Shown here piece by piece: positions 17,696-26,630 of a stretch of DNA of 64,000 nt. Numbering within the stretch: the stretch's first letter is position 1; each line of letters starts with the position of its first letter. Source of the stretch: Deltaproteobacteria bacterium ADurb.Bin207 (GTDB lineage Bacteria > Myxococcota_A > Polyangia > Polyangiales > Polyangiaceae); NCBI GenBank assembly GCA_002070115.1, contig MWCO01000004.1, forward strand, positions 1-64,000. The letters are read 5' to 3'. Under the pieces are notes generated by a model that was given only the letters and a program-made list of their open reading frames with translations, ran no database searches and was not told the origin of the DNA. Both the position numbers and the translations under genes were made by a program.

Positions 17696-18024
17696 CGTCG
17701 AGGCCCTACGCGGTGAGAAAGCATGATGTCCATTCGGCCAGCGGTCGACCATTCGGGAGCGTCCGCTTCGCGATGCAAGCGAACACTGCGGATTTGCGTT
17801 CGCCCGCCAAGTATTTCCGAAGCTGCTGCCGCTAGCACGGCAACGATTTCCGGAGACAACTCATCGCCCAACTCGTCGTCGGTTACGTCCGCGGCCGTTG
17901 CCACTGGTTTGTCCAATCCAGCCGCCAGACGAGCCAGCGCATAGATGAACAATGCGAGCAACACCATGACGAGCATGACGACGCCAATGACGGTGGTGAA
18001 CAACACCAAATCATCAACAGTCAT
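17692..18024 (-). CDS. OadG-family gamma/delta subunit of the sodium pump
   Basis: The 110-residue protein begins MTVDDLVLFTTVIGVVMLVMVLLALFIYALARL, one N-terminal membrane helix with the short periplasmic start characteristic of OadG/MmdD. The rest is cytoplasmic (DELGDELSPEIVAVLAAAASEILG) and contains a helix often found in OadG proteins of this pump type. Its role is to hold the carboxyltransferase and the biotin carrier onto the membrane beta subunit. It overlaps the carboxyltransferase gene by 4 bases (ATGA) and the carrier gene by 4 bases, as expected for subunits needed in fixed proportions. Confidence 0.88.
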   Translation of the reverse strand: MTVDDLVLFTTVIGVVMLVMVLLALFIYALARLAAGLDKPVATAADVTDDELGDELSPEIVAVLAAAASEILGGRTQIRSVRLHREADAPEWSTAGRMDIMLSHRVGPRR

Positions 18025-19604
18025 AGCGGGATGTTTCCGTGTTTCTTGTTGGGACGAAGCACGCGTTTGTCCGTGTTCGCCGCGATCCATTGCCCCACGA
18101 GCCTTCTGGTCCACGCGGGTCGAATGACATCATCGACGTGCAAGGATTCGGCGGCACGATACGGATTTGCGTGGGTTCGACGATACTCAGCGATCGCCTC
18201 GTCGAGGGCTTCCGGATCGTTGAGCAAGTCTCGGTTCAACACACGAACGGCAGCCTCCGGCCCCATCACGGCGATCTCTGCCGATGGCCATGCGAGCACG
18301 ATATCCGCCCCCATGTCCTTGGAACACATAGCCAAATAGGCTCCACCGTAGGCCTTGCGAACAATGAGCGTCACCTTGGGAACGGAAGCAGAACCATAGG
18401 CGAAGAGCATTTTCGCGCCGTGACGAATGATGCCCCCATGTTCCTGATCGACTCCCGGGAGGAATCCAGGCACATCGACAAGGGTCAACAACGGAACGTT
18501 ATAGATGTTGCACGTGCGAATGAAGCGAGAAGCTTTGTCCGACGCGTTGATATCGAGTGTTCCTGCCATGACAGCGGGCTGATTGGCCACAATACCCACG
18601 ACCATCCCGCAGATTCGAGCAAACCCAACCAAGATATTGGGGGCAAAGGTTGGTTGGATCTCGAAAAACTCTCCGTAATCGACGATGCGCTCGATGAGCA
18701 AATGCATGTCATAAGGTTTTCGGGGATCCTCGGGCAACAGGTCATCAAAGACAGTATCGTCTACCAGCGGCTCATCGAACCGCAATTCAGGCGGCGGCTG
18801 CAGGTTGTTGGAAGGTAAGTACGAGAGAAGCTGCTTGACCTTCGCGATCGCATCGTCCTCCGAGTGCGCCACGAGATGGACGTTACCGGATACGGAGGCG
18901 TGTACGTTCGCTCCGCCGAGTGCCTCTTCGGTAATCTCTTCCCCGGTGACAGCACGAATAACGGTCGGCCCAGTGATAAACATGTGGGCTGTCTGATCAA
19001 TCATGATGACGAAGTCGGTAAGAGCGGGCGAGTAGGCAGCACCCCCCGCGCAAGGGCCCGCGACCACGGAGATCTGCGGTACGACACCCGAGAGCATGGT
19101 GTTGAAGTAAAACACCCTCCCATAGCCGGAAAGGGAATGGACCCCTTCTTGGATCCGCGCGCCGCCGGAATCATTGAACCCGACTACCGGTGCTCCACAA
19201 CGAAGGGCACGCTGGCATAATTCCACGATTTTTTGGGCGTGCCGTTCTCCCAAGGAACCTCCCGCCACGGTCAAGTCTTGCGCAAAAGCCAAGACATTTC
19301 GCCCGTGGACTTCTCCCCTTCCCACCACCACGCCATCGCCCGGAATATCCTTCCCCGCCAGCGCCTCACAGCGATGCTTGGCGAACATCCCCAATTCCAA
19401 AAACGTCCCCGGATCGTAAAGCCGGTCGAGCCGTTCCCGAGCCGTCAGCTTGCCGCGCTTATGCTGCTTGTCCACGGCCGCGGACCCTCCCCCCGCTTCG
19501 ATCCGCGCACGAGTGTGCTCGAGCAACGCAATCCCACTCAATTCTGGTTGCTCAACCTGAGCCGCGTCGTTTCGGGAACCGCCTCGTTCGTTCCGATCGT
19601 TCAT
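18021..19604 (-). CDS. Carboxyltransferase alpha subunit, probably of methylmalonyl-CoA decarboxylase
   Basis: The 527-residue protein is an acyl-CoA carboxylase-type carboxyltransferase (PccB/MmdA family) with both crotonase-like halves. Seen are KLTARERLDRLYDPGTFLELG, GVVVGRGEVHGR, GGARIQEGV, GPCAGGAAYSPALTDF and, in the second half, LVDVPGFLPG and RKAYGGAYLAMCSK. MmdA transfers the carboxyl of methylmalonyl-CoA to biotin; PccB runs the reverse. The neighbouring OadB and OadG genes and the lack of a biotin carboxylase gene favour decarboxylation. I chose ATG 19604; the frame is open 29 codons further up. The stop overlaps the next start by 4 bases. Propionyl- or acetyl-CoA carboxylase remains possible for the substrate. 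Confidence 0.93.
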   Translation of the reverse strand: MNDRNERGGSRNDAAQVEQPELSGIALLEHTRARIEAGGGSAAVDKQHKRGKLTARERLDRLYDPGTFLELGMFAKHRCEALAGKDIPGDGVVVGRGEVHGRNVLAFAQDLTVAGGSLGERHAQKIVELCQRALRCGAPVVGFNDSGGARIQEGVHSLSGYGRVFYFNTMLSGVVPQISVVAGPCAGGAAYSPALTDFVIMIDQTAHMFITGPTVIRAVTGEEITEEALGGANVHASVSGNVHLVAHSEDDAIAKVKQLLSYLPSNNLQPPPELRFDEPLVDDTVFDDLLPEDPRKPYDMHLLIERIVDYGEFFEIQPTFAPNILVGFARICGMVVGIVANQPAVMAGTLDINASDKASRFIRTCNIYNVPLLTLVDVPGFLPGVDQEHGGIIRHGAKMLFAYGSASVPKVTLIVRKAYGGAYLAMCSKDMGADIVLAWPSAEIAVMGPEAAVRVLNRDLLNDPEALDEAIAEYRRTHANPYRAAESLHVDDVIRPAWTRRLVGQWIAANTDKRVLRPNKKHGNIPL

Positions 19605-20045
19605 CTCGTCGATGCCTCGTTCGTCTTCCAACCACTTCGTCCGCTCATGGACGATCAGCGGATCTGCGAATATCGCGAACCGAGTCCGCACTCACCATGC
19701 TTTCCCATCGGTCGCAACGGAAGCGTGGTTTCATGGAAGCTGGTGTCGTGTTGTTTGCGACCTGACGCGCGAAGACACCTATCATGAACGACAACAATCG
19801 CAAGTCCGGAGGAGCCGGCCGATGGCATCGTTCCGTGTTGCCAAGCTTTTCACGAACGCTGCCCGCCCAAAATCCCCGCCGATTCGATGACCAAACTCGC
19901 TGCCCGCGGCGTTGTCTCCCGCCATGCCCCACCGCGATTGACCCCACAGATGCTTGTTTCCGACAACCAAGCCTCAGCCATGTTTTCCCAGATTACTTAT
20001 TAAAATGTATCACGAATCATCGTTCAATCCGTTTATGGGAGGCGC
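19605..20045. other. Intergenic region upstream of the decarboxylase operon
   Basis: This 441-base gap separates mmdA-like from gtrA-like, both on the minus strand. The only clear signal is the promoter-like sequence at 19999-20027. The rest has no convincing coding frame; a long leader of roughly 390 bases would be transcribed if that promoter is used with ATG 19604. Confidence 0.5.
19999..20027 (-). promoter_or_regulatory. Sigma-70-like promoter for the decarboxylase operon
   Basis: On the minus strand TTGAAC (20027-20022) is followed by exactly 17 bases and TTTAAT (20004-19999). These match TTGACA at four and TATAAT at five of six positions with the ideal spacing, in an AT-rich patch. It points toward the mmdA-type gene 388 bases away. 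Confidence 0.45.
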
Positions 20046-20510
20046 TCAAAGAGAAACCGGAGGGTGCTCGGAAACCCGATCGTCGTGCTTTGGCAGGCGA
20101 CGCGACGTGGAGAAGACAAAAAGGCGTTGCATCGGATAGGAAACGCTGAGCCAAGCGGCGATTTTGGCAGGCACCCAGGCGATGGGAGCACTGATGGCAA
20201 GCCCTTCGATCAACACATACAGACAGGTTTGAAGAGCGAGGTAAGTAGCCAGACAAGCGATGGCGTATTCGAACGCTTGCAGCCGAATGTCCTTGGCAGT
20301 TGCGGTAAACGCCCAGGTTCGATTGAGAGTGAAGTTGGTCAATCCTCCAAGCAAAGCTCCGACAATGGCGGCCATCCAATAGCTTCCGAAAGCCAATACC
20401 AACACGGCTTGATAGGTCACCCCATCCACGCCAGTAGCCACGATCGACGATAGGGAGGCGCGTAACAGCGTTCGCATTTCACGAACTCGTTTGGTGAAGA
20501 CTCGGCTCAT
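20046..20510 (-). CDS. GtrA family membrane protein
   Basis: This 154-residue protein has four hydrophobic segments in the pattern of GtrA, a family of small membrane proteins that help flip polyprenyl-linked sugars across the membrane. The conserved stretch GALLGGLTNFTLNRTWAF is present. It starts at ATG 20510, overlapping the stop of the CDP-alcohol phosphatidyltransferase by 4 bases, so both are translated from one message. GtrA genes often sit next to glycosyltransferases; here the neighbour is a lipid-synthesis enzyme, and the substrate cannot be inferred. Confidence 0.88.
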   Translation of the reverse strand: MSRVFTKRVREMRTLLRASLSSIVATGVDGVTYQAVLVLAFGSYWMAAIVGALLGGLTNFTLNRTWAFTATAKDIRLQAFEYAIACLATYLALQTCLYVLIEGLAISAPIAWVPAKIAAWLSVSYPMQRLFVFSTSRRLPKHDDRVSEHPPVSL

Positions 20511-21295
20511 CCACGCTCCTTGGCATCGAGGAGCTTTCGTGCCGCAATCAGCAACTGAACCGCGACCAGATTGGACACGAGCGCGACGATGAGAATGATC
20601 GTGAGGGTAGCGGGATGCACAGCGCCCCAGGGGTTTCCCAACACCGGCGACAACAGGGGAGCCAGGATGAGCGCCCCGGAGATGTAGGCCACTCGCTCGT
20701 GACGTCTCATCAATGTGCTGGGCAGAGAAAGATCCATGGCTTCCGCTTTGGCGCGAACGTAGCTCACGAGTTGCGAGCCCATCAAAGCCACCAAGGGCAA
20801 GAGCATTTGCCACACGGAAAAGCGGTAAAAAATCGCAAGGCCAATCATGGGCGCGGCATCGGAGTATCGATCGAAAACCGAATCGAGCATGGCCCCCGAT
20901 TTTTTTACAGCGCCCGTTTCGCGTGCCACCATCCCGTCGAGGGCATCAAACGCACTTCCCACGAGAAACAATAAACCCGCCGTGGAAAAATGTCCCACCG
21001 CTGCGATGGGGGCCGCCGCCAACGTCAGAAGGAGCGAAATGATCGTCAAGGTATCGGGCTTGACCCCCAGGCGCGCAAACAATTTTCCTGGCGCCCGAAT
21101 CGCCCAATACACGGCCTCCATGAACCAAGCCCCCAACAACATCGTGCCCCCAAGCCGCTGCAACTTCTCGTCGTGCCTCCTTCCCACCAGAAGTGAACGA
21201 ACGGCATATCCCGACACCGCGGTCAGAAAAAACGCCGCAACCGAAATCACGACGATCAACGAAGTCGCCGCTGACTGATTGAATGTTCCATCCAT
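20507..21295 (-). CDS. CDP-alcohol phosphatidyltransferase
   Basis: This 262-residue polytopic membrane enzyme carries the full family motif D-x2-DG-x2-AR-x8-G-x3-D-x3-D, seen as DALDGMVARETGAVKKSGAMLDSVFD. The four Asp bind two metal ions. Such enzymes transfer a phosphatidyl group from CDP-diacylglycerol to an alcohol, as in phosphatidylglycerol-phosphate or phosphatidylinositol synthesis; which alcohol is used cannot be decided. About six membrane helices are apparent. I chose ATG 21295 although no Shine-Dalgarno sequence is clear; a further 22 codons are open upstream. The gene overlaps gtrA-like by 4 bases. Confidence 0.9.
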   Translation of the reverse strand: MDGTFNQSAATSLIVVISVAAFFLTAVSGYAVRSLLVGRRHDEKLQRLGGTMLLGAWFMEAVYWAIRAPGKLFARLGVKPDTLTIISLLLTLAAAPIAAVGHFSTAGLLFLVGSAFDALDGMVARETGAVKKSGAMLDSVFDRYSDAAPMIGLAIFYRFSVWQMLLPLVALMGSQLVSYVRAKAEAMDLSLPSTLMRRHERVAYISGALILAPLLSPVLGNPWGAVHPATLTIILIVALVSNLVAVQLLIAARKLLDAKERG

Positions 21296-21933
21296 GTGAA
21301 TAGCAGCTTTTCCGACTGAATAACGATAAAGATGCGCAATGCCAAGCGATGACAAAGTCATCCTTGATGAGAGTCAGGTCAAGATTTTTGCATCTACCAT
21401 GCCATCATTCGTAGTATCGATCCGCGGTCACTTTCCTTCCCTGGACCAACGAATATCTCCTTTCGGTGCGAAATTAACTTCGCTTCCCCACCCCCCCGCG
21501 ATGTACGGCTCGTGCAATCGACTCGGTGCTTCCACCAGTCGCACAAGTCGAATTCCAGCGTATTTCTCGCGCAACACGAAGATTGCCCGGCCCACACACC
21601 GCGGGGAAAGATGCTCGGTCAGTAGTTTTCTCCACCCTACCCTATCGGACCAAAGGACAGAGCAGCGTGTTCAAAAACCTGACAGGCTCTGGCTCATTTG
21701 TCAGACGTTTCGACAGGTTCGCGTCGCTCTTGCCTCAGTTCATCCCATCGCGTACCTTCGAGCCCCCAGGGGTGCCGAGCCCCCATCGTACCACTGCTGG
21801 TTTGGGCAGAGCTTTCTTTCCCTTCGTCGTTTTCACGCTGATCCCCCCTCTACCGATAGCGGGTCGTTCGAAAAGCTTCGGAGTTATTCTATTGACCAGC
21901 TACCGTTACACCAGTCGTTGACGAGAGTTGCTC
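21296..21933. other. Intergenic stretch without recognisable gene
   Basis: This 638-base gap lies between two divergent genes. A Ser/Arg/Pro-rich frame of about 200 residues on the plus strand spans most of it, but its composition, the lack of a start signal and the absence of any motif make it unlikely to be a gene. CTGACA and TGTCAG form a 6-base inverted repeat with a 14-base spacer near 21680-21706; this is too weak to assign. No terminator is clear. Confidence 0.4.
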
Positions 21934-22155
21934 ATGGATATCCTCAACACTGAATTGATTGCGGGCATCACGCTCCTTCATGCGTTCCTGGCTGTCTTCG
22001 TTGTTCTGATAGCGGGTATTGCAGTGCAAGCCTTGAGAAAAGACAAGCTCGCAGGCCAAGACCTTCAGCGCGAGGCGACATGCCCTCATTGCGGTTGGAA
22101 AGGACGTCTAAGCAAGTATCAGCGCAAGTGCCCCGGATGCAACCAGCAAGTGTGA
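21934..22155 (+). CDS. Small membrane protein with a zinc ribbon
   Basis: The 73-residue protein begins MDILNTELIAG, has a membrane helix at about residues 9-33 (ITLLHAFLAVFVVLIAGIAVQAL), then a cytoplasmic tail with CPHCGWKGRLSKYQRKCPGCNQQV. The four Cys (50, 53, 66 and 69) form a CxxC-x12-CxxC zinc ribbon. I do not recognise a named family; small zinc-ribbon membrane proteins may bind nucleic acid or partner proteins. The gene ends 73 bases from the convergent Cys-repeat membrane protein. Its length and clean motif support a real gene. Confidence 0.8.
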   Translation: MDILNTELIAGITLLHAFLAVFVVLIAGIAVQALRKDKLAGQDLQREATCPHCGWKGRLSKYQRKCPGCNQQV

Positions 22156-22228
22156 CGCGTTCCCATCGCGTCCCTTGGGGCCATCTTCCCGTTCCCAGGA
22201 AGACTTCGCCCCCCCATCGATGCCATCG

Positions 22229-23644
22229 TCAACGCACACACTCACCTTGGGATGCCCGGCAGCGTCCTTGTCGTTGGCACGTTTCGGAGTTCTTGCAGTC
22301 CTCGTTCGACGCGGCGTGACAAGACCATCGATCCTTGGGAGCACACCGCCCCCAGCGCTTGCAAGCCTCGGATCGTAAACAGTCTTGCGAGCCGCGTACT
22401 TCGCACCCATCTTCACGCAACGAACAACGACCGTCTCTTTTGCATCCCAACGACTCCAAGCACTGCGCCACAATGGTGGCCTTGCACCCACCTTTTCTCG
22501 CACTGCATTGCCCGTGTTCCTTACAGGCTACGGATTGACTACAGTCTTCGCCAGACACCACGCGACAGGCGCCATTGACCGCGGAGCACTGTCCGAATTG
22601 TGCACAAACGTTCGAGGCCATACATTCCGACTTGGACTTGGCCTCACACGCTCCCAGACGATCCGAACATCGGCCGTCCACCTTGCATGCAGCCGAATCC
22701 TGACACGAAGACACACATCGATCGTCCCTGGCGATGCATGCATTATCTTCTTTGCATGCTAGCGATCGCGCGCAATCCGTATCGCTCGCCGCTACGCACG
22801 CTCCTTTTTTTGCCGTGCATAATCCTTTCGCCTGACAACGTCCGGAAGCGGCACAATCCGCTGACGACCGAGCGATGCACCGCGGCTTTCCATCCACTTG
22901 TCCGAGGGTGCAGGCGCCGTATTCCGAACACCAAAACGAAGCGCGGCAATCCTCTTCTCTCGATACGGCACAAGAAGCATCCGCCGAAGAACACAACGCC
23001 CAATGAGCACATCCAGGTAGGTTCCGGCATACGCCCGTCGCGGCGCCTTGCCATGCATCGGGTACGACGCATTGGCCCGCGCTAGCCTTGCATCTGCCAA
23101 ACGTCGAACACAGTTGTGAGGAAGCACAGGATTCATCGACTTGTGCCACGCATTGGCCATCCACGTAGTCACATGCGCCAAGTAGCTGACAATTCTGCGT
23201 TTTTTTACAATCCTCGTGGGATCCGGGAGCACAGCGATCCCCACGCAAAGCGCACAATCCAGAAATCTCACATGCCTTCGACCGTTTACAACCTTGCTCT
23301 GACGCCGCAACGCAAAGGCCCTGGTGAAGGACGCAACGTCCTTCCGCCGAGCACGGTTGCGTACAATCTCGATCGGATTTTGCCACACACAATCCATTTT
23401 CGACGGAACACCGCGCGTGTTGACGGCAACCTTCCGAAGATTCACATGCCGATGGCGTTGCTACACAGCCGGGCCATGGGAGCCAACGAGTAGCGCATCG
23501 TCCCTCATCGACGCATGAACGCTGCGTAGGGCACCGAAGCAATGCCCACACGCCCGAGAGGACGAATGCGACCAGGAGCCCCGTCACAACAGGTATCGCG
23601 ATTCGTATGGCTCGGTTCAAGGTCATGATGGTTCGTAGTGCCAT
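22229..23644 (-). CDS. Membrane-anchored Cys-rich repeat protein
   Basis: The 471-residue protein has one N-terminal membrane helix (RIAIPVVTGLLVAFVLSGVWALL) with a positively charged start, so most of the chain is outside the cytoplasm. The remainder consists of about 15 repeats of 25-28 residues of the form DC-x4-C-x4-GxC-x5-GxC, for example RSKACEISGLCALRGDRC and SQSVACKEHGQCSARKGGC. The Cys are nearly all in the repeats, suggesting disulfide pairs in each unit. I know no named family. The start is ATG 23644, 9 bases after GAGG and 10 bases after the stop of the larger membrane protein upstream, so the two are almost certainly one operon. It could be a stalk, an adhesin or a ligand-binding partner. 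Confidence 0.8.
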   Translation of the reverse strand: MALRTIMTLNRAIRIAIPVVTGLLVAFVLSGVWALLRCPTQRSCVDEGRCATRWLPWPGCVATPSACESSEGCRQHARCSVENGLCVAKSDRDCTQPCSAEGRCVLHQGLCVAASEQGCKRSKACEISGLCALRGDRCAPGSHEDCKKTQNCQLLGACDYVDGQCVAQVDESCASSQLCSTFGRCKASAGQCVVPDAWQGAATGVCRNLPGCAHWALCSSADASCAVSREEDCRASFWCSEYGACTLGQVDGKPRCIARSSADCAASGRCQAKGLCTAKKGACVAASDTDCARSLACKEDNACIARDDRCVSSCQDSAACKVDGRCSDRLGACEAKSKSECMASNVCAQFGQCSAVNGACRVVSGEDCSQSVACKEHGQCSARKGGCKATIVAQCLESLGCKRDGRCSLREDGCEVRGSQDCLRSEACKRWGRCAPKDRWSCHAASNEDCKNSETCQRQGRCRASQGECVR

Positions 23645-23654
23645 TCGGTCCGCC

Positions 23655-25997
23655 TCACGCTCCTTCGTCCCACAAAAGCGCCAGGATGATCGTTGTGGAA
23701 CGATTCATCATTGCGGATCGATAAGCCTCCAAGGCTCGTTTGCTCTGGTCCATGCCATCAACAACGCCCGACAACGTGGCTATCCGATGCGCAACGGCGG
23801 CCTGCCACATGGCGAGCATGGGAGAGTCCACCGGTGTTCGAGAAGAAGCTTGCACCCAAGACATTCGATCAGAAGGTTGCGGAGCAATACGATTGGTTCC
23901 CACCATCCACGGCAGATGTTGCAGAGAGCCTACCGCTGCTGACGTGTTTGTCGGCATCTCGCCGAAAAGCGCAGAGGCCAGCTCATCGGCTATGGTTTTT
24001 CCGGCAAGCGTTTTGTCTTTGGCTACAGCCACGACGACCGCAGCATCGTCCACATGCCGAACCACCACGGATTGAATTCTCGAAAGAGCCGAGGGACCAT
24101 CGACAAAGGACGGGATATCGCGAACAAACCGGGCGGGAGATGTGTCAGACCAAGGTTCCATCACACGGGAGGCAGCGTCGACTTGCCCACACATCACATG
24201 AGCAAGAACACGTAATCCAACTGCTTCTGCCTCGGCTTCGATACTTTCCACCCACGCGTCCGATTGCATATTTGTCGTCGCCTCCCGTCGAGCCACGACA
24301 TTGTCTTTGTCGGCAAGTTCAATCAGCGGGAAAGCTTCTTGGGCGTGGCCGGCGAGAATCTCGAAACTGGCTACCCGAAGGGCAAGGTTTCTTCGCAAGC
24401 GACGCTGATCGAAACGCGGTTCTTTGAGTGCCGCAAGGTTCATCAGCACATCGTATTCCAACCTGTGGGCTCGACCCGCCGTCGCATGCGTTGGTTGCGT
24501 CATCAATTCGATGATGGGCGGCACGGATAGCGCGGGAAATTCCACGGAATAAACGTCGCGCTCGGCCATCAGTAGCGCCAGCAACGTTCGATAACGGTAT
24601 CGTTTGAGTTCGACCAAAGGCGCATCCGCCAGAGAGGACAGAATCTGCATCCTGGCAGGGCCATCAAGCGCATCAGCCTGGACAATTTGACAACCTTCGG
24701 AAACGCCGGCAACGAAAGTAGCGCTATCCGAACGCTTTCCTGCCAACTGGTCCAAAGCATCCGCCAGGCATTGCAACGTCACATCGCCATCATCACGCGC
24801 GGAAGTTTCGGTCGCGACCCGTCGTAAGACCGCTGCAGCTTGCCCATAACACCCTCCGAGTAGCAAATAGGCTGCCTGCGATCGAGTGGCTGCAGGCGTC
24901 ACGCGCTCGGCAATCTCGCACGCTTTTGCGAACTGCCCTTCGACACGATACGCGGCCATGGCTAGACGCAATGAGTCTTCCTCTTCGCAACTTGCTAGCA
25001 TCGTTGCCGCGTGAGCCCATTGCCCATGGTCCATCAAGGCACGCCCAGTGCGTCGGCAATCCGGAACCAAATCATGATATGCCAGAACCGTGGCCAAACG
25101 ATTCTGACTTGGAGGACCGATGACTGCTTGTTGGGCCAGCATGTCCACAGCCCAACCTCGGTATGGCGGTACGAGAGCAGCTACTCGTTCATCGTCCACA
25201 TTTCGTGCGGCTGCCCCCACCGCAATCCCCACCCCAATCGCCAAGGCAATTCCGGCAGCAAGCCCACGAATGAGCAACGTGGCCTTTCCAAACGATACAT
25301 CCATCACTCGTATCGCTGATACTTCGATGGCCTCCGTGTCCTGCGCAGCAACGAGTTCCAGCGTGGTGGCCATGGGACGGTACGAGGCTCCGGGGCCCGC
25401 ATCCGCAATGCTTTTTTGAAGCACTCCACGAACGATGACCTCATCACCGTGCCGCAGCGTGCGTATCACTCCTCCCACACGAAGGTCCTTGGGCCATGAG
25501 CCATGGCGAAAAGTCAGCGCATCATCGGGCGATGCCAATAGCCGGTCCCGGTCTTCCCCATCGAGAAGCGATAGGCTCCCCGGCAAGAACTCTCGTGAGC
25601 CGGCGGCCACGGACACCGCTCCACGCAACGCCGCACTTCCTTGTGCAAATCGGATGTGCAACGATGGGGCGCGAAAATGCGCCACCGTGCTCGTGGGCAG
25701 GGGAACGAAACGTAATCGTTCCGAAGATGCCTCGACGGAACAAGCCGCGGCCGCCCCCGTACCATCCAAGGAAGGCACGGGCGCTCCTGGCACTTCCAAA
25801 CGACCTCGCAACACAACCGCGCCAGGTACGGGCACGCCGGTACCCTCACCGAAGGAATGGATAATGCGCTTGGCGCGTCGACGCGCCAGCCACAACACCC
25901 ACAGCCAGGTCAAGACACCGCCCAAAACGACGACAGCGGCTGCGGCAGTCCAACCAATCCACAGGCCGTGGGTCACCTGCCAAGGTACGGACAGCAT
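23655..25997 (-). CDS. Two-helix membrane protein with GIDE/BAM-like domain and helical repeats
   Basis: The 780-residue protein has an N-terminal membrane helix (about 10-35), an extracytoplasmic or cytoplasmic beta-rich domain, a second helix (about 240-262, IRGLAAGIALAIGVGIAVGA) and a C-terminal helical region (270-780) of TPR-like character. The first domain has VVLRGRLEVPGAPV, an ACSVEASSE strand and VGGVIRTLRHGDEVIVRGVLQKS. This resembles the GIDE/MULAN BAM domain, which in bacteria occurs in conflict-associated proteins; the match is my inference. The start is not certain: ATG 25997, or TTG 26006, which is 6 bases after a TAGGGT box. The gene is followed by the Cys-repeat protein. It is preceded by an unknown small gene in the same orientation at 26087-26524. 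Confidence 0.7.
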   Translation of the reverse strand: MLSVPWQVTHGLWIGWTAAAAVVVLGGVLTWLWVLWLARRRAKRIIHSFGEGTGVPVPGAVVLRGRLEVPGAPVPSLDGTGAAAACSVEASSERLRFVPLPTSTVAHFRAPSLHIRFAQGSAALRGAVSVAAGSREFLPGSLSLLDGEDRDRLLASPDDALTFRHGSWPKDLRVGGVIRTLRHGDEVIVRGVLQKSIADAGPGASYRPMATTLELVAAQDTEAIEVSAIRVMDVSFGKATLLIRGLAAGIALAIGVGIAVGAAARNVDDERVAALVPPYRGWAVDMLAQQAVIGPPSQNRLATVLAYHDLVPDCRRTGRALMDHGQWAHAATMLASCEEEDSLRLAMAAYRVEGQFAKACEIAERVTPAATRSQAAYLLLGGCYGQAAAVLRRVATETSARDDGDVTLQCLADALDQLAGKRSDSATFVAGVSEGCQIVQADALDGPARMQILSSLADAPLVELKRYRYRTLLALLMAERDVYSVEFPALSVPPIIELMTQPTHATAGRAHRLEYDVLMNLAALKEPRFDQRRLRRNLALRVASFEILAGHAQEAFPLIELADKDNVVARREATTNMQSDAWVESIEAEAEAVGLRVLAHVMCGQVDAASRVMEPWSDTSPARFVRDIPSFVDGPSALSRIQSVVVRHVDDAAVVVAVAKDKTLAGKTIADELASALFGEMPTNTSAAVGSLQHLPWMVGTNRIAPQPSDRMSWVQASSRTPVDSPMLAMWQAAVAHRIATLSGVVDGMDQSKRALEAYRSAMMNRSTTIILALLWDEGA

Positions 25998-26086
25998 GGG
26001 GTCCAAGCATACACCCTAGTGCCAACCATGCGCATCTTGTTGCACAACTTTACAAAACGAATTCGCTTATCGAAGCGTCAGGTTTT

Positions 26087-26524
26087 TCACGAACCATCCG
26101 ATTTGCGCCACAAAAGCTCATCGATCACGGTCAACATCGCATATCGATGAACGAAAGGAGCATCGACAATGACAGGGACCAATCCATCCCAGCTTTCCGC
26201 ATTCGATGCTTGACGCTGCATGAGTTCGCGACCCAAGGCGTCGTCAGGGGAGATGAAAAACGCGATCGGATGTTCAGCTCCCTGATTGACCATGTCGACG
26301 AGGGCTTCTGCAAGCGCCAAAGCATCATCGTAGGTAAGCTTCGAGTCTTGCTTTTCCGATGCGGCTTGAAGGCTTTCCGAAGACCGAGCGTCATCACGAG
26401 GTTTGGATTTACGCGCCTTGCTTTCCTTCGATGCAGTTTTTTGTGTGGGCTTTGGCGAAGTCGGTCGTTTCGCTGCCTTGGTGATTGGTTCATCCGATTC
26501 GCGATTCACTTTTTTTGAGGCCAT
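26087..26524 (-). CDS. Hypothetical protein with basic N-terminal tail
   Basis: The 145-residue product starts at ATG 26524, with GGGAG 8 bases upstream; the frame is open further upstream but without a signal. The first 55 residues are a Lys/Ser/Thr-rich stretch (KAAKRPTSPKPTQKTASKESKARKSKPRD), like histone-H1 or nucleoid-associated tails. The C-terminal ~90 residues look like a small globular domain (YDDALALAEALVDMVNQG, SWDGLVPVIVDAPFVHRYAML). I do not recognise it. It could bind DNA through the tail. It follows the metallo-beta-lactamase-fold gene on the same strand by 106 bases. Confidence 0.65.
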   Translation of the reverse strand: MASKKVNRESDEPITKAAKRPTSPKPTQKTASKESKARKSKPRDDARSSESLQAASEKQDSKLTYDDALALAEALVDMVNQGAEHPIAFFISPDDALGRELMQRQASNAESWDGLVPVIVDAPFVHRYAMLTVIDELLWRKSDGS

Positions 26525-26630
26525 GACAGTCTCCCAAGACGAAAACGGGTTGGCTCGTCTCACGACATCGACTCCGTCATTACGAAAAAGTCGTCCATGG
26601 ATGAAGAATCGATTTTCGTGAGTGCGGGAC

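Noticed and set aside
16168-19604. Oxaloacetate decarboxylase or acetyl-CoA carboxylase for the four-gene operon
   Set aside because: The carboxyltransferase is of the acyl-CoA type (two crotonase halves) rather than the OadA pyruvate-carboxyltransferase type, and no biotin carboxylase gene accompanies it.
21339-21953. 204-residue plus-strand frame in the 21.3-21.9 kb gap
   Set aside because: The composition (Ser/Arg/Pro-rich) and the absence of a start signal or motif suggest a chance frame, and it overlaps the start of the small zinc-ribbon gene.
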